NCBI GenBank assembly: GCA_018806915.1
Contig: JAGKQI010000098.1
Coordinates: 682,001 to 746,000, forward strand
Direction of reading: 5' to 3'
Source of the DNA: Phytophthora colocasiae
Taxonomy: Eukaryota; Oomycota; Peronosporomycetes; Peronosporales; Peronosporaceae
Length of the DNA: 64,000 bases
Below the pieces are notes generated by a model. That model did no database searches. It worked only from the letters and a program-made list of their open reading frames with translations, and was not told the DNA's origin. Position numbers and translations under genes: made by a program. Below, piece after piece: positions 52,701-63,591 of the stretch. Position 1 is the stretch's first letter, and every line of letters begins with the position of its first letter.

Positions 52701-55454
52701 ATATGATAGATCCAAAGTACGTAACCGGGAAAGACCGTCAAGGTTGCCTGTTCCTTGGATTTTGTTGTAACTTAGAACCAGAACCTCGAGGTGGTCGTTT
52801 AAAGACGACAAATCTGGGATCATTTCCAATTCACACCCAAGCAAATTCAGATATTTAATGTGGATAGAAGCAGTTGCTTGCAGTCGTAATGATATACTCG
52901 GGGTCGTTGTATCATTCGAAGCAATAGATCCAGGCAGTAGGGGTTCCATTTGAATCAAGCGAGCAATACGTTCATCCGTGATTGGATATACTCTGTTTTC
53001 CGGTGGTTGAGGACTCTGAGTGCGTCGTATTCGATACGTTCGCTCGAAATCATCCACTTGTTTTGCCGCAATGCCGAGATTGACGGCATCATCATCATTA
53101 CAATGAATAATACGTGGAGATTTTGTTGCTCGTATCTCTGGAGTAGCACTGCTCGCGCGCACCGAGCCAAGAGCTTGATTATCGATAACGTACTGATACT
53201 CCACGAAATATTCAGGAAGAACCAAAGCGCTATCAAACACATAGTATAGCTTCTGTTTGGCAATTGCCACATCTCCTCCACCAGTTGAAGCTGCAGCACC
53301 TCCATGAATCACCTGTAAACTTTGCACCCCAGTGAAATCCTTCGCTTTCCCCAAAGCTGATCCGGAAGTTGCTTTTGCGAGGGTGACATCAGCATTACTG
53401 ATGCATTTCGTGTATCCAGGGAAAACTTTTGCTACGAGTAAAACCCCACAGGGTAGTTCCCACTCCCCAGAAGCAATAAGCTGCAATGCCCTCTTCATAT
53501 CTAAAGATTGTGTCGCTGAATTTTGTATCGACTGCGTTTCCCCGTTGCAACGCATATGCTGGCCCTTAGCTACCAGAGTGGAGGTGATTCGCGAGGAATC
53601 TAGCAGTGCAATCGAAGTGGAAAGCTTAATTGCAGCTCCAAAATCGGTTGTCCCAATCCCTGAAAACCCTCGAAATCCGTTCTCCGCGATAAACTGCTCA
53701 CTGTCCGCAGGGCCGCGTAATTGGTTGTCATCAAGAAATGGCGACTGAGCGTAAAACAAATACTCCATGGATGTTTCTAGTGTTGATCCAGGACAGGGGT
53801 TATTAGGCTGATTTTCCTGTTCTTGTTGGGTACTGGAACTCCTCTCCATTGGTTTTTCGTTGTCCCGTTCCCTATCAACATCTTCATTGGGCACAGTTAC
53901 CCCCTTCTTCGAGACATTATCCTTTGACTTCTTATCAGGGGCTACCAGCACTTCTTCCATTCGAGCCTGGAAGCGATTCCTTAGAAAGCGATTGTTAATT
54001 CTTGTGACGCGGTTGATTTGAATGTCATTGACGCCAAACTTTTGTAAATCAGGTAGAAATAATCGAGAGCGAACGAGCTCAACGCAAGACCCAAACCAAG
54101 CATCGGATGGCTTCCCGTCCTCCAGTCGAATATTACCGCCAGTTTCCAGCTCCAACATCAAACGCGCGATATTCGTCTCAGACGTACATCGAAGACCTGT
54201 TCTTAGACGCTCGAAGTCTTGATTCATGCGGTACACTGCACAATATCGATCGCGTAGGTAAGAGTTAATACATTCGTGCTTCTTTTCCAGCATTTCTTGC
54301 AGTACCGCATCGTTTTTTCGAGAATTGTTTTCGGTCAAAAAGCGCTCAATCTCTTTCTTGTGTCGAACTAAAGCCGCAACGCAAGTTTCCATGTGATGCT
54401 CAGCCTGGTTGCGGATAGTTTCGGCGTGTCGGATTCTACTGTGCACGTCGCGTTTAATGGCCTTGATTCGCATGTTGTAGTACATTTTCTTCTTGATCAT
54501 CGTAGCCTCAGCAATTTGTTTGTTCCGCGTAGACAACTCGAGCGTATCTAGGAATCCCAAGCGAGGAAGTTGGCACATCAAATACGTCTGGTAATTGCAT
54601 AAGCGACACACTGGATTATCCCCGAAATGCGGATCATTCAATATAAGAACTGCGAGTTTGTCCAAATTCGTCAGCGATAACAATCCCTTGAAACTTGACA
54701 GTCTGTTGTCCGCAAGATTTAATTCCATCAAGTTCTCGCAACAATTCAGCGCCGTATCAATGCGATCAATTTGATTCCGACAAGCCCACAATTGATTTAA
54801 ATTCGTCAACCTCCACAAACCATCCAGTCTTTCCAACAAATTCTGGTTAACCCACAACGTCTCCAAATTCACGAGTGTATCCAAGTTCTCTAACTTCCGG
54901 ATCTTGTTAGAGCTCAGATTTAGTTGCCTCAGTCTCAAACACCCCCCAAGGTTTGTAATCTTTGTCAATCCACATTCTGTAACGCACAGTTTCTCCAAGT
55001 TCGGGCACTTATCAACACCTTCCAGCTCGCAAATCGTTGGTTGATTGATGATCGAGAGCTCTTTTAACGCCGGAAAGTACATGACACTTCTCATCGACGT
55101 CCAAAAGCCTAGAAACAGATCCAAAGCAGTCACCGATTCGCAATTCCGCGCAAATTGCGATGCTGACAGTCCATTTTCCCTACACAACAGCTCAAGGTCC
55201 GGAGATTCAGCGAAGATCTGCATTTTTTCCTGTTGTAAGACTGACAGCGAGTCTCCTCCACTGAGTACAGTCTCGCTCTGCATTGTATCACTCTCTGGTA
55301 ATAATTCATCGCTAGAATTCACAGAAGCTGCTGGACTGGCGCTAGAACCCCGTGAAAACTGCTTGCTGGACGGTCTGTTGCTCTTGGCCGATGGGTTCCG
55401 AGCTGGTGGCGTCGCTATGGCCGGCAACGAGACCGAATCTGCATCTGTGGGCAT
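49751..55454 (-). CDS. LRRC9: LRRC9-like leucine-rich-repeat protein (five exons)
   Basis: Exons on minus: 51303-55454, 51035-51238, 50208-50973, 50042-50155, 49751-49977; one frame, 1820 residues. It has several blocks of SDS22-type 22-residue LRRs (LRQLNLSSNKIRKLENLDTL; LEELSLDDNEISEIENLEQL; LKFLNLEDNGLKSLSNFNNM). Between the first two blocks lies the LRRC9-specific stretch HFGDNPVCRLCNYQTYLMCQ and KKKMYYNMRIKAIKRD, then a coiled coil. Human LRRC9 is 1453 residues; extra length lies in low-complexity linkers (about residues 490-560) and a Ser-rich C-terminus. LRRC9-type proteins track with motile cilia, suggesting a role in zoospore flagella (inference). Divergent from the metallophosphoesterase, 203 bp between starts. 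Confidence 0.85.
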
Positions 55455-55657
55455 GGCAATAGACGATCAAGACGCGAGTAAAGTATTATTATAATTATAA
55501 TAGATACAACCGCTTTTCCTATTGTATTCTTGCCTTTAACTTCATTCTTGCCTTTAACTTCAACGTAAGTGTGTAGCCATGTTGCAAAGTTGCGCAAAAA
55601 CTGCAACATAATAAATGCAACATAACAACGTTACGCAACTTTGTCATTCCCATAACC

Positions 55658-56644
55658 ATGACGCTTACGAACCAAGTGCTCAAGCGCATTCCGCATGACG
55701 CGTCTGTGGAGCAGATCGTGGCCTTCGCAGCCTCCGCCTTCGCTCTGTTGTTGTTGCTAGTCGTCTGCACTGTCTACTACCTCTTTGGCACCTTCGTAGC
55801 CTTTGTGGTCTCTCTGCTATTGCTGCTTTCTGGTGTCCGCTGGGTGTACTGGAATGGACTGGGTGTTCTAGGCTGGACCAGCCCTTGGCTACGCAATGCA
55901 GACAACGTCATCAACTCTTTATACAGTGAGCCGAAACAGAAAGGGACGTTAAGAGTCGTTTGCATCTCGGACACCCACGGCAAACACCGCAACATGAAGA
56001 GAATTCCAGAGGGAGATGTCCTGCTCCATTGTGGAGACTTTACTCATCGAGGAACGCACGACGAAGTACGGGACTTCAATGACTGGCTGGGGATGCTTCC
56101 GCACAAGCACAAGATTGTAATTGCAGGCAACCATGATGTTTGTATGGATGCTGTGGAATACGACCAGCATTGGAACAAGGCCTTCCGTCACAAGGAGTAC
56201 AACGACCCCAGTCGATCCAGAGAGTTGCTGACCAACTGTACCTACTTGGAGAACCGCTCCATCATAGTGGAAGGCGTGAAGATTTACGGGTCACCCATGA
56301 CGCCCCCGATTCCGGGACGAGCGGGGGCGTTCAATGTGGCACGAGGCTTCGCGGATCAACAGCATTGGGCCAAAGTACCGGCGGATGTGGATATTTTGGC
56401 GACGCATGGACCACCTCATGGAATCTTGGATACCACATTTACGGGACTACATGTAGGTAGCGAGACTCTGATGAAGGAGACGATGTCCAGGATCCGACCC
56501 AGTTTCCACGTGTTTGGACATATCCACGAAGCGTACGGTGCTACTCGCGTGGGAAAGACCGTGTTCGTGAATGCTGCCAGCAGCACACTGCTTGCTAAAC
56601 CACGTCACGCACCTGTAGTGTTAGATATTCCAGTCAATTGTTAA
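55658..56644 (+). CDS. Membrane-anchored metallophosphoesterase (MPPED-like)
   Basis: Intronless, 328 residues. Residues about 20-62 hold two adjacent hydrophobic helices (FAASAFALLLLLVVCTVYYL; FVAFVVSLLLLLSGV). The calcineurin-like phosphoesterase domain has all metal-ligand motifs: CISDTHGKH, LLHCGDFTHRG, IVIAGNHDVCM, LATHGPPHG and HVFGHIHEAYG. Closest in layout to MPPED1/2 and bacterial homologues, which hydrolyse phosphodiesters such as cyclic nucleotides with two metal ions. A TCATTCCCATAACC initiator-like motif abuts the ATG, so the true start may lie downstream or the leader is extremely short. Confidence 0.9.
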   Translation: MTLTNQVLKRIPHDASVEQIVAFAASAFALLLLLVVCTVYYLFGTFVAFVVSLLLLLSGVRWVYWNGLGVLGWTSPWLRNADNVINSLYSEPKQKGTLRVVCISDTHGKHRNMKRIPEGDVLLHCGDFTHRGTHDEVRDFNDWLGMLPHKHKIVIAGNHDVCMDAVEYDQHWNKAFRHKEYNDPSRSRELLTNCTYLENRSIIVEGVKIYGSPMTPPIPGRAGAFNVARGFADQQHWAKVPADVDILATHGPPHGILDTTFTGLHVGSETLMKETMSRIRPSFHVFGHIHEAYGATRVGKTVFVNAASSTLLAKPRHAPVVLDIPVNC

Positions 56645-57857
56645 GGTACATTGCCTTCTGTGAATTTGGTGATTATTGGACGTCTTCAATTGGTGAGATC
56701 CCGAGCCATAATCTAATCCGTGAACCGACCAGATAACCACGCCAGTACAAAATCAACCATCAGTCCTCAAGATGAGCAACATTGATCCCGGCAATGACTT
56801 CAAGCTGCAACTGAAGAGAAGCAATTCGTTCAAGTTTGGTGCAATCGTCGGGCTGCAGTTCTTGACTCAAGCGTCTTTTGGATTCTTGAGCCCCGTTATC
56901 ACTATCCTCATGACAGAGGTGTGAGCAGTTCTATGCGTGTAGCTGTTCTCTACTCTTGCAATAACCACTCGTGTTTAGTATTTTGCCAGGCACTATCGTG
57001 GAGGCCTCTCGATTGACTGTGGAGTGAGCCCTCACGACCAGGTATTACTGGAAGCTGTCCACGTATTCATTAGGCATCACTGAGTTGTAATACATGTATT
57101 TGTCGCTAGGCTTGCATTGATGGATCCCGGCAGGCCGCATGGTTGTCGAGGTAGTGACAAAGAATTGGAACGCTGAGATACAGTTACTAACTTGTTGTTC
57201 GCAGCATTTACTTAGGCATCGGGTCTGTGCTCAGCTTTATCATCGCACCGATACTTGGGCAGGCCTCGGATGTCTACGGACGCAAGGTTTGAGCAATGAA
57301 AGAGGGGTACTTTGCTTGAGTCACTGAACTATTCACCGTTGCCTTTCAGCTCTTGCTAGTACTGAGCCAAATTATGCGACTACATCTCAGGAAAATATTC
57401 TTTGGATTGCTGCTGGAATATTCGTCCTTCGCGTTATCTGGGCGATATTGGCCATTTCTGAGACTTTACCGGTTCGAACGCATAAACTCAAGGCCCGATG
57501 GACAGTGGAGAACCCGTTCAGTTCCATCTTGATTCTGTTTCGGAACAAGCTATTCATTGAGCTGACGTGTCTTATTGCTCTAACGAGTTTTGTCTCGGAT
57601 GGCATGTCCCAAATTCTGCCGTTCTACCTGAATGTAAGTGCATCTACATGTAGAGCTGGGCATTCTCGGATAGCTAACTCGTGATAACATATTTCGCTGC
57701 AATTTTACAGACTATTGTGGGATTCAACGTGGTGGATATCGGCCGTCTTATGCTGTTTAACGGCGTCTTGGCATTTTTGGGGCAAGGAATACTACTCGAT
57801 CCACTCGTCAATCGTGTCAACGAGAAAGGAGTGATCGTTGTAGCGCTTATTGGCTGC

Positions 57858-58168
57858 TGTTGGAGTAAGCGACAGTTGGCAGTCCTACGGTGATAGTGGG
57901 TTGCTGTTGGACAGCAGTGCATTGAGAAGACAAATCAAAGCTGGGACGAAGGTCGAGACGCTGCACTGGAGAGATGCAGTGAATGCAGTCGAAGACTCCG
58001 TCTAAGTCCCAGGAGAAAAAGGGTACGACAAACGGAGCAGCAGGAGCTCTCCATGTACATGTGAAGATAGCAGAATAGGAGCTTGGAGCTCAGTCCGGAA
58101 ACTAACGAACAACCAACAAGTTAAAAGTTTTCAAGCTTCGGTAACGGCTAAAGGGTAGAATCGCATTA
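57858..58168 (+). repeat. 5' LTR of Copia-2
   Basis: 311 bp, identical to the 3' LTR; begins TGTTGGAGTAAGCGACAGTT. Confidence 0.97.
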
Positions 58169-58181
58169 GGGTTATGAGCCC
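58169..58181 (+). other. Copia-2 primer-binding site overlapping the gag start codon
   Basis: GGGTTATGAGCCC directly after the LTR is the complement of a Met-tRNA anticodon arm (GGGCTCATAACCC), matching the half-tRNA priming of Copia elements. The first gag ATG (58174-58176) lies within it, opposite the CAT anticodon. Confidence 0.75.
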
Positions 58182-61100
58182 AACTGCAAATCCGAGCAGC
58201 AAGAGTGAGAAGATGTCCAAGGAAGACGACGTTTCGTGGACCAAGGACGACAAGCCGAAGAGTTGGAACGGCAGGGACTGGCCAATGTACAAGAACGTGA
58301 TGTTGCGGTACCTGGGGTGCTTCAAAGTTGATCCGGGTGAGTCTGACCTGGACGACATCGCAGAAGGAAGGGTGGTCCCGACAGACAAGTGGAGTGACCT
58401 GGAGAAGAAGGTCCTCGCACGACAAGAAAAAATTCTTGGTAAGATAATTTCTGGCTCGCTTTCATGTAACCTCGCCAGGCAAGTGATGAACATGAAGAAG
58501 GGGTCAGAGATGTGGGCGTATCTGGCAAAGAGATACGAGGGCCGAGAAAACGCAACTACCATGCTCTTCACGCAGCGGACGCTGCGGCAGAAACTGGAGA
58601 TGGCGTTGTGTCGACCTGGTGCGGACGTGGAGAATCACCTGAACTACATGATGTCATTGCGCGAACAATTGGCAGCGTTAAATGCTGACGTTAGTGAGGC
58701 GTGGATGGTCGATTTGCTGATCAGATCGATGTCTCAATTAGGTTACTACTCGCAGCTCCAGACACTGCAGCTTATCGGCAGTGATAAGTTGGACACTCCA
58801 TTGGCGGCGAAGGCCATGATCCTGACCCTGGATAAGAACGCTTTAGTTGAGAAGCAGCTGCAAGCCCGGCGATTGGGTGGGAACCAAGCTGGAAGTGGCG
58901 GCAACCAGGCTCAGGGTGGTGCAAGTGACAAGAAGACTGGTGCGGGCCCAGCCAAGAAAACCCAAGGCAGCTCGCCCACGACGAAGAAGAGCAACGAAAA
59001 AGCAGCTCAAAGGCAGTGGGACTTCGAACAGAAGACCTGCTTCAACTGCCACAAACCGGGACATCGGAAGTTCGAGTGCCCCGAGAGAAAAAATGACGAG
59101 GATGCTGAAGGTAGCGGAGGAGCTACTACTGAAACGCATGCTAAGTTCTCTGCTAGCGTGGCGGCGCCAAGCTCTGCAGAAGGTAACGACCGGTCGTCGC
59201 GAGATATAAGTGGCGGACAAAGAAAAAAATGTCCAACATCGAAAGAAGAACTTCGACGTTACGACGCGAGCAACTGGTGTTTTGACTCTGCCTGCAACCG
59301 AAGCATTGTCGGAGACAAGCGCTATTTCCTGACGTATCGCACTCTGGAAGAGTCGGAGAAGGAGCAAATTTACTCGATTCATGGAGTTACCAAGCCGGAG
59401 GGTGTCGGTACTATTGAAATTTGGTGGGACGCGCAAGGGAAGTTGGTATCGGTGCAACTGGAGGATGTGTTCTACGCCAAGGACACAGATAACCTTATTT
59501 CTCAATACAAGATGGAGACTCAAGGGTACAAGGTGTACTATGATACGGAACGTCATATCTACTCGGCAAAGAAGGATGGCGAATTGGCCATGAGTGTCCC
59601 AAGAAATGCGATTGGGATGTACTTCATCAGTGCGAAGAACGACTTTCTTGCTGGATACAACCCCAAGAAGCAACCTCAGGTGTTCGTGAATTACACCATG
59701 AGTGACGGTGTAGAGAATCTGCAGAGATGGCATGAGCGGCTGGGACACATTTGCCCTCAGCATGTCCAGATCATGGCCGACCGCAAGCTTGTGGAAGGAA
59801 TCCGCTTGCAGAAGCGCGAATTTAAGGACTGTGAGCCGTGTCACTTAGGAAAGCAGAAAGCACGAGCATTAAACAAGGATCTTGAACGTGGACTGGAAAA
59901 CAAGAACCAACTCGTCTTCGCGGACTTGTTTTTCCCGCCGAAGTCAAACGGAACCAGGTACACAGCGGTGCTGGTAATCCTGGACGCGTTCACGAGATTT
60001 ATTACGGCGTATCCGCTCAAGTCGAAGGAAGCCCCAGAAGTAAACGCTTTCATGCGGCGATACATTGCATGGGTAGAGCGGCAAAGCCCTGGATTTCCGG
60101 TGAAGGAGATTGCCACGGACAACGGTGGGGAGTTTTTCAATGACGAAATTGATGCCTACTACAAGCATCATGGAATAGAGCACAACGAGAAGCCGCCTAA
60201 GTGCTCGCACCTGAACATGTGTGAACGACAGCATCAAACTCTGAGCGGGATGCTCAAGTCGATGATGGCGGACTCCGGTTTTCCGAGATCGTTCTGGGTT
60301 GATGCTCTGCAGAACACAGTGTACGTGAAAAATCGAGTGTATACTCGGGCGTTAGGAAAGACTCTGTACGAGGCGATGTGGGGCGCAAACCTGACGTGCA
60401 CCATATCCGGCGATTTGGGTCGGTGGCGTATGCGCACACGAAAGTTGGTCCGAACAGATCGAAGTTCGATGACAACTGTAGAGTCGGGTATGTGCTGGGG
60501 TACCAAGAGGGCATCTTGGGTGTAAGCTGTATTTTCCCCAAGCGCACACGGTCGGGTACGTGCTGGATGCCAAGTACAACGAAGACATCGTGTACAAGGA
60601 AAGATATGAGCAAGAGGACCAAGTAGTAGACTGGTCGTATGAAGTTGAACAGGACGACGCTATTGACGACGTCGAAGTACTCGACGAAGACACCGACAGC
60701 AGTGATTTCGAGGCTGAAGCTCAGGAGCAGTGCCTCGAGGGCGGTGGAGAGCGTGTTTTACGATGCCGACGCTAAGTTTCCAACTGATGAACTGGTGTTC
60801 AACCGAGTTCGTTGTGAGTCAGAACAACGAGATGGGCAGGAACAAGTCGTCGGTGATGCAGTCGACAGTGAAGTCGGTGAAGAACAACGAGATGGGCAGG
60901 AACAAGTCGTCGGTGATGCAGTCGACAGTGAAGTCGGTGAAGAATCGGAGGTTAGTGATGGTGCTGAGGACGCAAGTGTTGAAGAATATGCCGATGGTGA
61001 GCCGGAAAGTGAACCGGACGTTGAGCCTGAGGACCTCGGTGAAGACGAAACAGAGCTAGCCGAAGACGGATCCGGTGCCGGCGATGACAACTCAAGCATG

Positions 61101-63023
61101 AGTGTAGAAGAACCATGCGTAACTAGCGAAGGAGTGCATACCGGTGTGCGACGGCCTCGTGCAGAAACCAGTAGCGAAGACGGAACAGAGGAGAGACACC
61201 CGAGGAAGCGCAGAGCTGGTCTACGTGAGTATGGTGGTGGTTCGGAGCAGGAGTTCTCGCTGTACGCCGCTATCGCGTACGCTCTAGAAGCTTTGAGCAC
61301 TGAACCTGAACAAGTCTGGCACGAGTCCGAGGTGAAGCTACCAAGGACATATAAGGCTGCCATGAGATCTCCACAGCACAAGGAGTGGTGGAAAGGGATG
61401 GAGGAAGAAATGGCCGCCATGGAAGCCAAGGATGTGCTAGAACTGGTGTCGGAGAACGAGATGCCCAAAGGCAAGAAGGCACTGAACACTATGTGGAGAT
61501 ATCAAGCCAAGTCGGATAATCTCGGCAACGTGAGACGCTTTCGATCTCGACTCGTGGCTCGAGGTGACGAGCAGGAAGCTGGGTTCGACTACGTGGATAC
61601 GTTTTTCTCCCGTGGCGCGCATGGCGACGCTAAGGTTATTTGTGGCGCTGTGCCTGATATTGGAACTTATTCCATATCAATGTGACGTGAATACCGCATA
61701 CTTGAACGCGCTGTTGAAGATTTTGCACTTCATCCGACACATTCCTGGGTTTCCATGTCCGAAAGGCATGGTTTGGAAGGTGAAGCGCGCGCTCTACGGA
61801 TTGCACCAGTCGGGACGTGAGTGGAATGATCTCATTTCAAACTGGTTAACAGAGCAGGGATTCACGCAGTGTACAACAGAGCCGTGCTTGTTTTTCTATC
61901 GAAAGGGCAAAGTGACCACACTATTACTGTTGTACGTGGACGACATTATAGTGGCAACCAACCAGGAGCAGTACAAGGTTGATATTTTCGATAAACTGAA
62001 CAAGAAGTTTGGCATCAAGGACCAAGGTGTGCTGCATGATTTCCTTGGTGTGCAGTTTGATTTCTCCGAGGACGGCGTACGCATGCACCAGACGAAGTAC
62101 TGTCAAGATGTAATTGAGAAGTACGGCTTTGCTGATGCTGTAGGATGCCGATCACCGATGGAGACCACCACCAAGCTGCAAGCTACTGGTGATGAGAATG
62201 TAGCCGATATGTCTTTCGACTATCATGGGGCCATTGGGAGTTTGATGTACTTGGCCACAACGACCAGACCTGACCTATCCTATGCTGTGGGCCAGCTAAG
62301 TCGATTTGTGAGTCGACCAAATGCGAAGCATTGCGGCGCTGAAGCGCGTACTGAGGTATCTGGTTGCGACTAAAGAAGAAGGAATTTTCTTCCAGCAGAC
62401 AAGCTGCAAAGGAACTGAGGGCCAAGGTGATCATCGATGGATACTGTGATGCAGACTGGGGAAATTGTCCAGACACTCGCAAGAGTATAACGGGATACGT
62501 TATGGAAGTCGCAAGTGGTCCGGTTGCTTGGGCTGCTAGACGGCAGACTGTGGTGGCGCAGTCAACAGCAGAAGCAGAGTATGTTTCAACGTGTGAAGCG
62601 TGCATGGAAGGTCGCGGCATAGCGAATGTGTTGATAGAGGTGCTACCGAAGAAGTATCCTGTCGAATTGCGTATTGGAGTTGATAACCAGGCTGCTCTTG
62701 CCTTGGCTACCAATCCAACGTACAGCCGCCGTACCCGTCATATCGAGTTACGATATCACTATGTGCGTGACCAAGTCAACCAAGGACAAGTAGTACTTTG
62801 GAAAATCGCTGGGGAAGAAAATCCTGCAGATGCATTCACCAAGCCACTCGCGGTGCCGCGATTGATCAAGATGAAGGGTCTGCTGAACATGTCCCCACTG
62901 ACAAAAAGAACGACACGCGAATGCAAAAGGGAGCAATATTTCTCTAAACTACGTGACATTCCGCAAAACATGAAGGTTGTTCCGAATCGGCGGGCTGATT
63001 CGGAGGACGGCGTGTTGGAGTAA
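58174..63023 (+). pseudogene. Copia-2 gag-pol polyprotein with about five frameshifts
   Basis: Frame 1 (58174-60525, 783 residues): gag (SWNGRDWPMYKNVMLRYL), CX2CX4HX4C knuckle CFNCHKPGHRKFEC (about residue 289), protease-like CFDSACNRS (DSA instead of the usual DSG/DTG), pre-integrase WHERLGHICPQH, integrase D,D,E (ADLFFP, ATDNGGEF, NMCERQHQT). Then frame changes near 60377 (one base lost after GGGG-type run), 60520, 60735, 61607 (run of five T, one extra) and 62337. RT has YVDDIIVATN, and RNase H has DGYCDADWGNCPDTRKSITG, STAEAEYV and ENPADAFTKPL. An alternative start ATG is at 58213. An acidic linker (60640-61200) separates integrase and RT. Confidence 0.92.
60821..60940 (+). repeat. 60-bp tandem duplication in the Copia-2 linker
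   Basis: Two direct 60-bp copies (60821-60880, 60881-60940) encode the repeated acidic unit EQRDGQEQVVGDAVDSEVGE in the integrase-RT linker. In-frame duplication. Confidence 0.97.
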
Positions 63024-63323
63024 GCGACAGTTGGCAGTCCTACGGTGATAGTGGGTTGCTGTTGGACAGCAGTGCATTGAGAAGACAAATCAAAGCTGGG
63101 ACGAAGGTCGAGACGCTGCACTGGAGAGATGCAGTGAATGCAGTCGAAGACTCCGTCTAAGTCCCAGGAGAAAAAGGGTACGACAAACGGAGCAGCAGGA
63201 GCTCTCCATGTACATGTGAAGATAGCAGAATAGGAGCTTGGAGCTCAGTCCGGAAACTAACGAACAACCAACAAGTTAAAAGTTTTCAAGCTTCGGTAAC
63301 GGCTAAAGGGTAGAATCGCATTA
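63013..63323 (+). repeat. 3' LTR of Copia-2
   Basis: 311 bp, identical to the 5' LTR; followed by the target duplication GCTGC at 63324-63328. Confidence 0.97.
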
Positions 63324-63591
63324 GCTGCTTCTTGAACAATTTCGGGATTGTTTGCACGGCGTTCTACCCGCACAAGTGGCTCGTGTATGTGCTTTCTGTA
63401 CCTGGATGTGTCAGTGAGTTGTCATTTCCAGCGATTTCGGCACTCATATCTGTAAATTCGTCCGAAGAGGTACAGTAAGTTACGTTGGTATTTCTTTCTT
63501 CAGAGAATATTAACTTAATTGGTTCGTCGCAGGAACAAGGACGTATGCAAGGCGCAATTTACGCTGCTCGCTCTGTCTTTGCAGCCTCCGG

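Larger units (their letters stand above)
57858..63323 (+). mobile_element. Young Ty1/Copia retrotransposon (Copia-2) with identical LTRs
   Basis: 5466 bp. LTRs 57858-58168 and 63013-63323 are both 311 bp and identical by eye, starting TGTTGGAG and ending CGCATTA. A 5-bp target duplication GCTGC flanks it (57853-57857 and 63324-63328). The primer-binding site follows the 5' LTR directly. Domains run gag, knuckle, protease, integrase, RT, RNase H on plus, the same orientation as the host MFS gene. The pol stop codon (63021-63023) lies inside the 3' LTR. Confidence 0.97.
56772..63591 (+). pseudogene. MFS transporter gene broken by a Copia element and a putative hAT end
   Basis: Exons before the insertion: 56772-56918, 56979-57023, 57110-57150, 57205-57286, 57350-57633, 57711-57857. 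After it: 63329-63469, 63533-63591. The protein begins MSNIDPGNDFKLQLKRSNSF and TM1 (VGLQFLTQASFGFLSPVITI), has the MFS loop motif GQASDVYGRK after TM2, and later membrane segments (ILWIAAGIFVLRVIWAILAI). Homology jumps in exon 57350-57633 (after LLVLSQ), as if about four TM helices were deleted earlier. Copia-2 splits a coding exon at 57857/63324, and the frame would continue in phase after it. After 63591 the coding sequence is lost at a CAGGGG hAT-type end. Similar to TetA/HIAT-like MFS members; substrate unknown. Confidence 0.8.

Noticed and set aside
58843..59844. 333-codon minus-strand ORF in Copia-2
   Set aside because: Antisense shadow of the gag-protease-integrase frame, which carries the real motifs on plus.
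60758..61489. 243-codon Ser-rich minus-strand ORF
   Set aside because: Antisense of the acidic GA-rich linker of Copia-2; the repeated SPTSLSTASPTTCSC pattern simply mirrors the 60-bp duplication.
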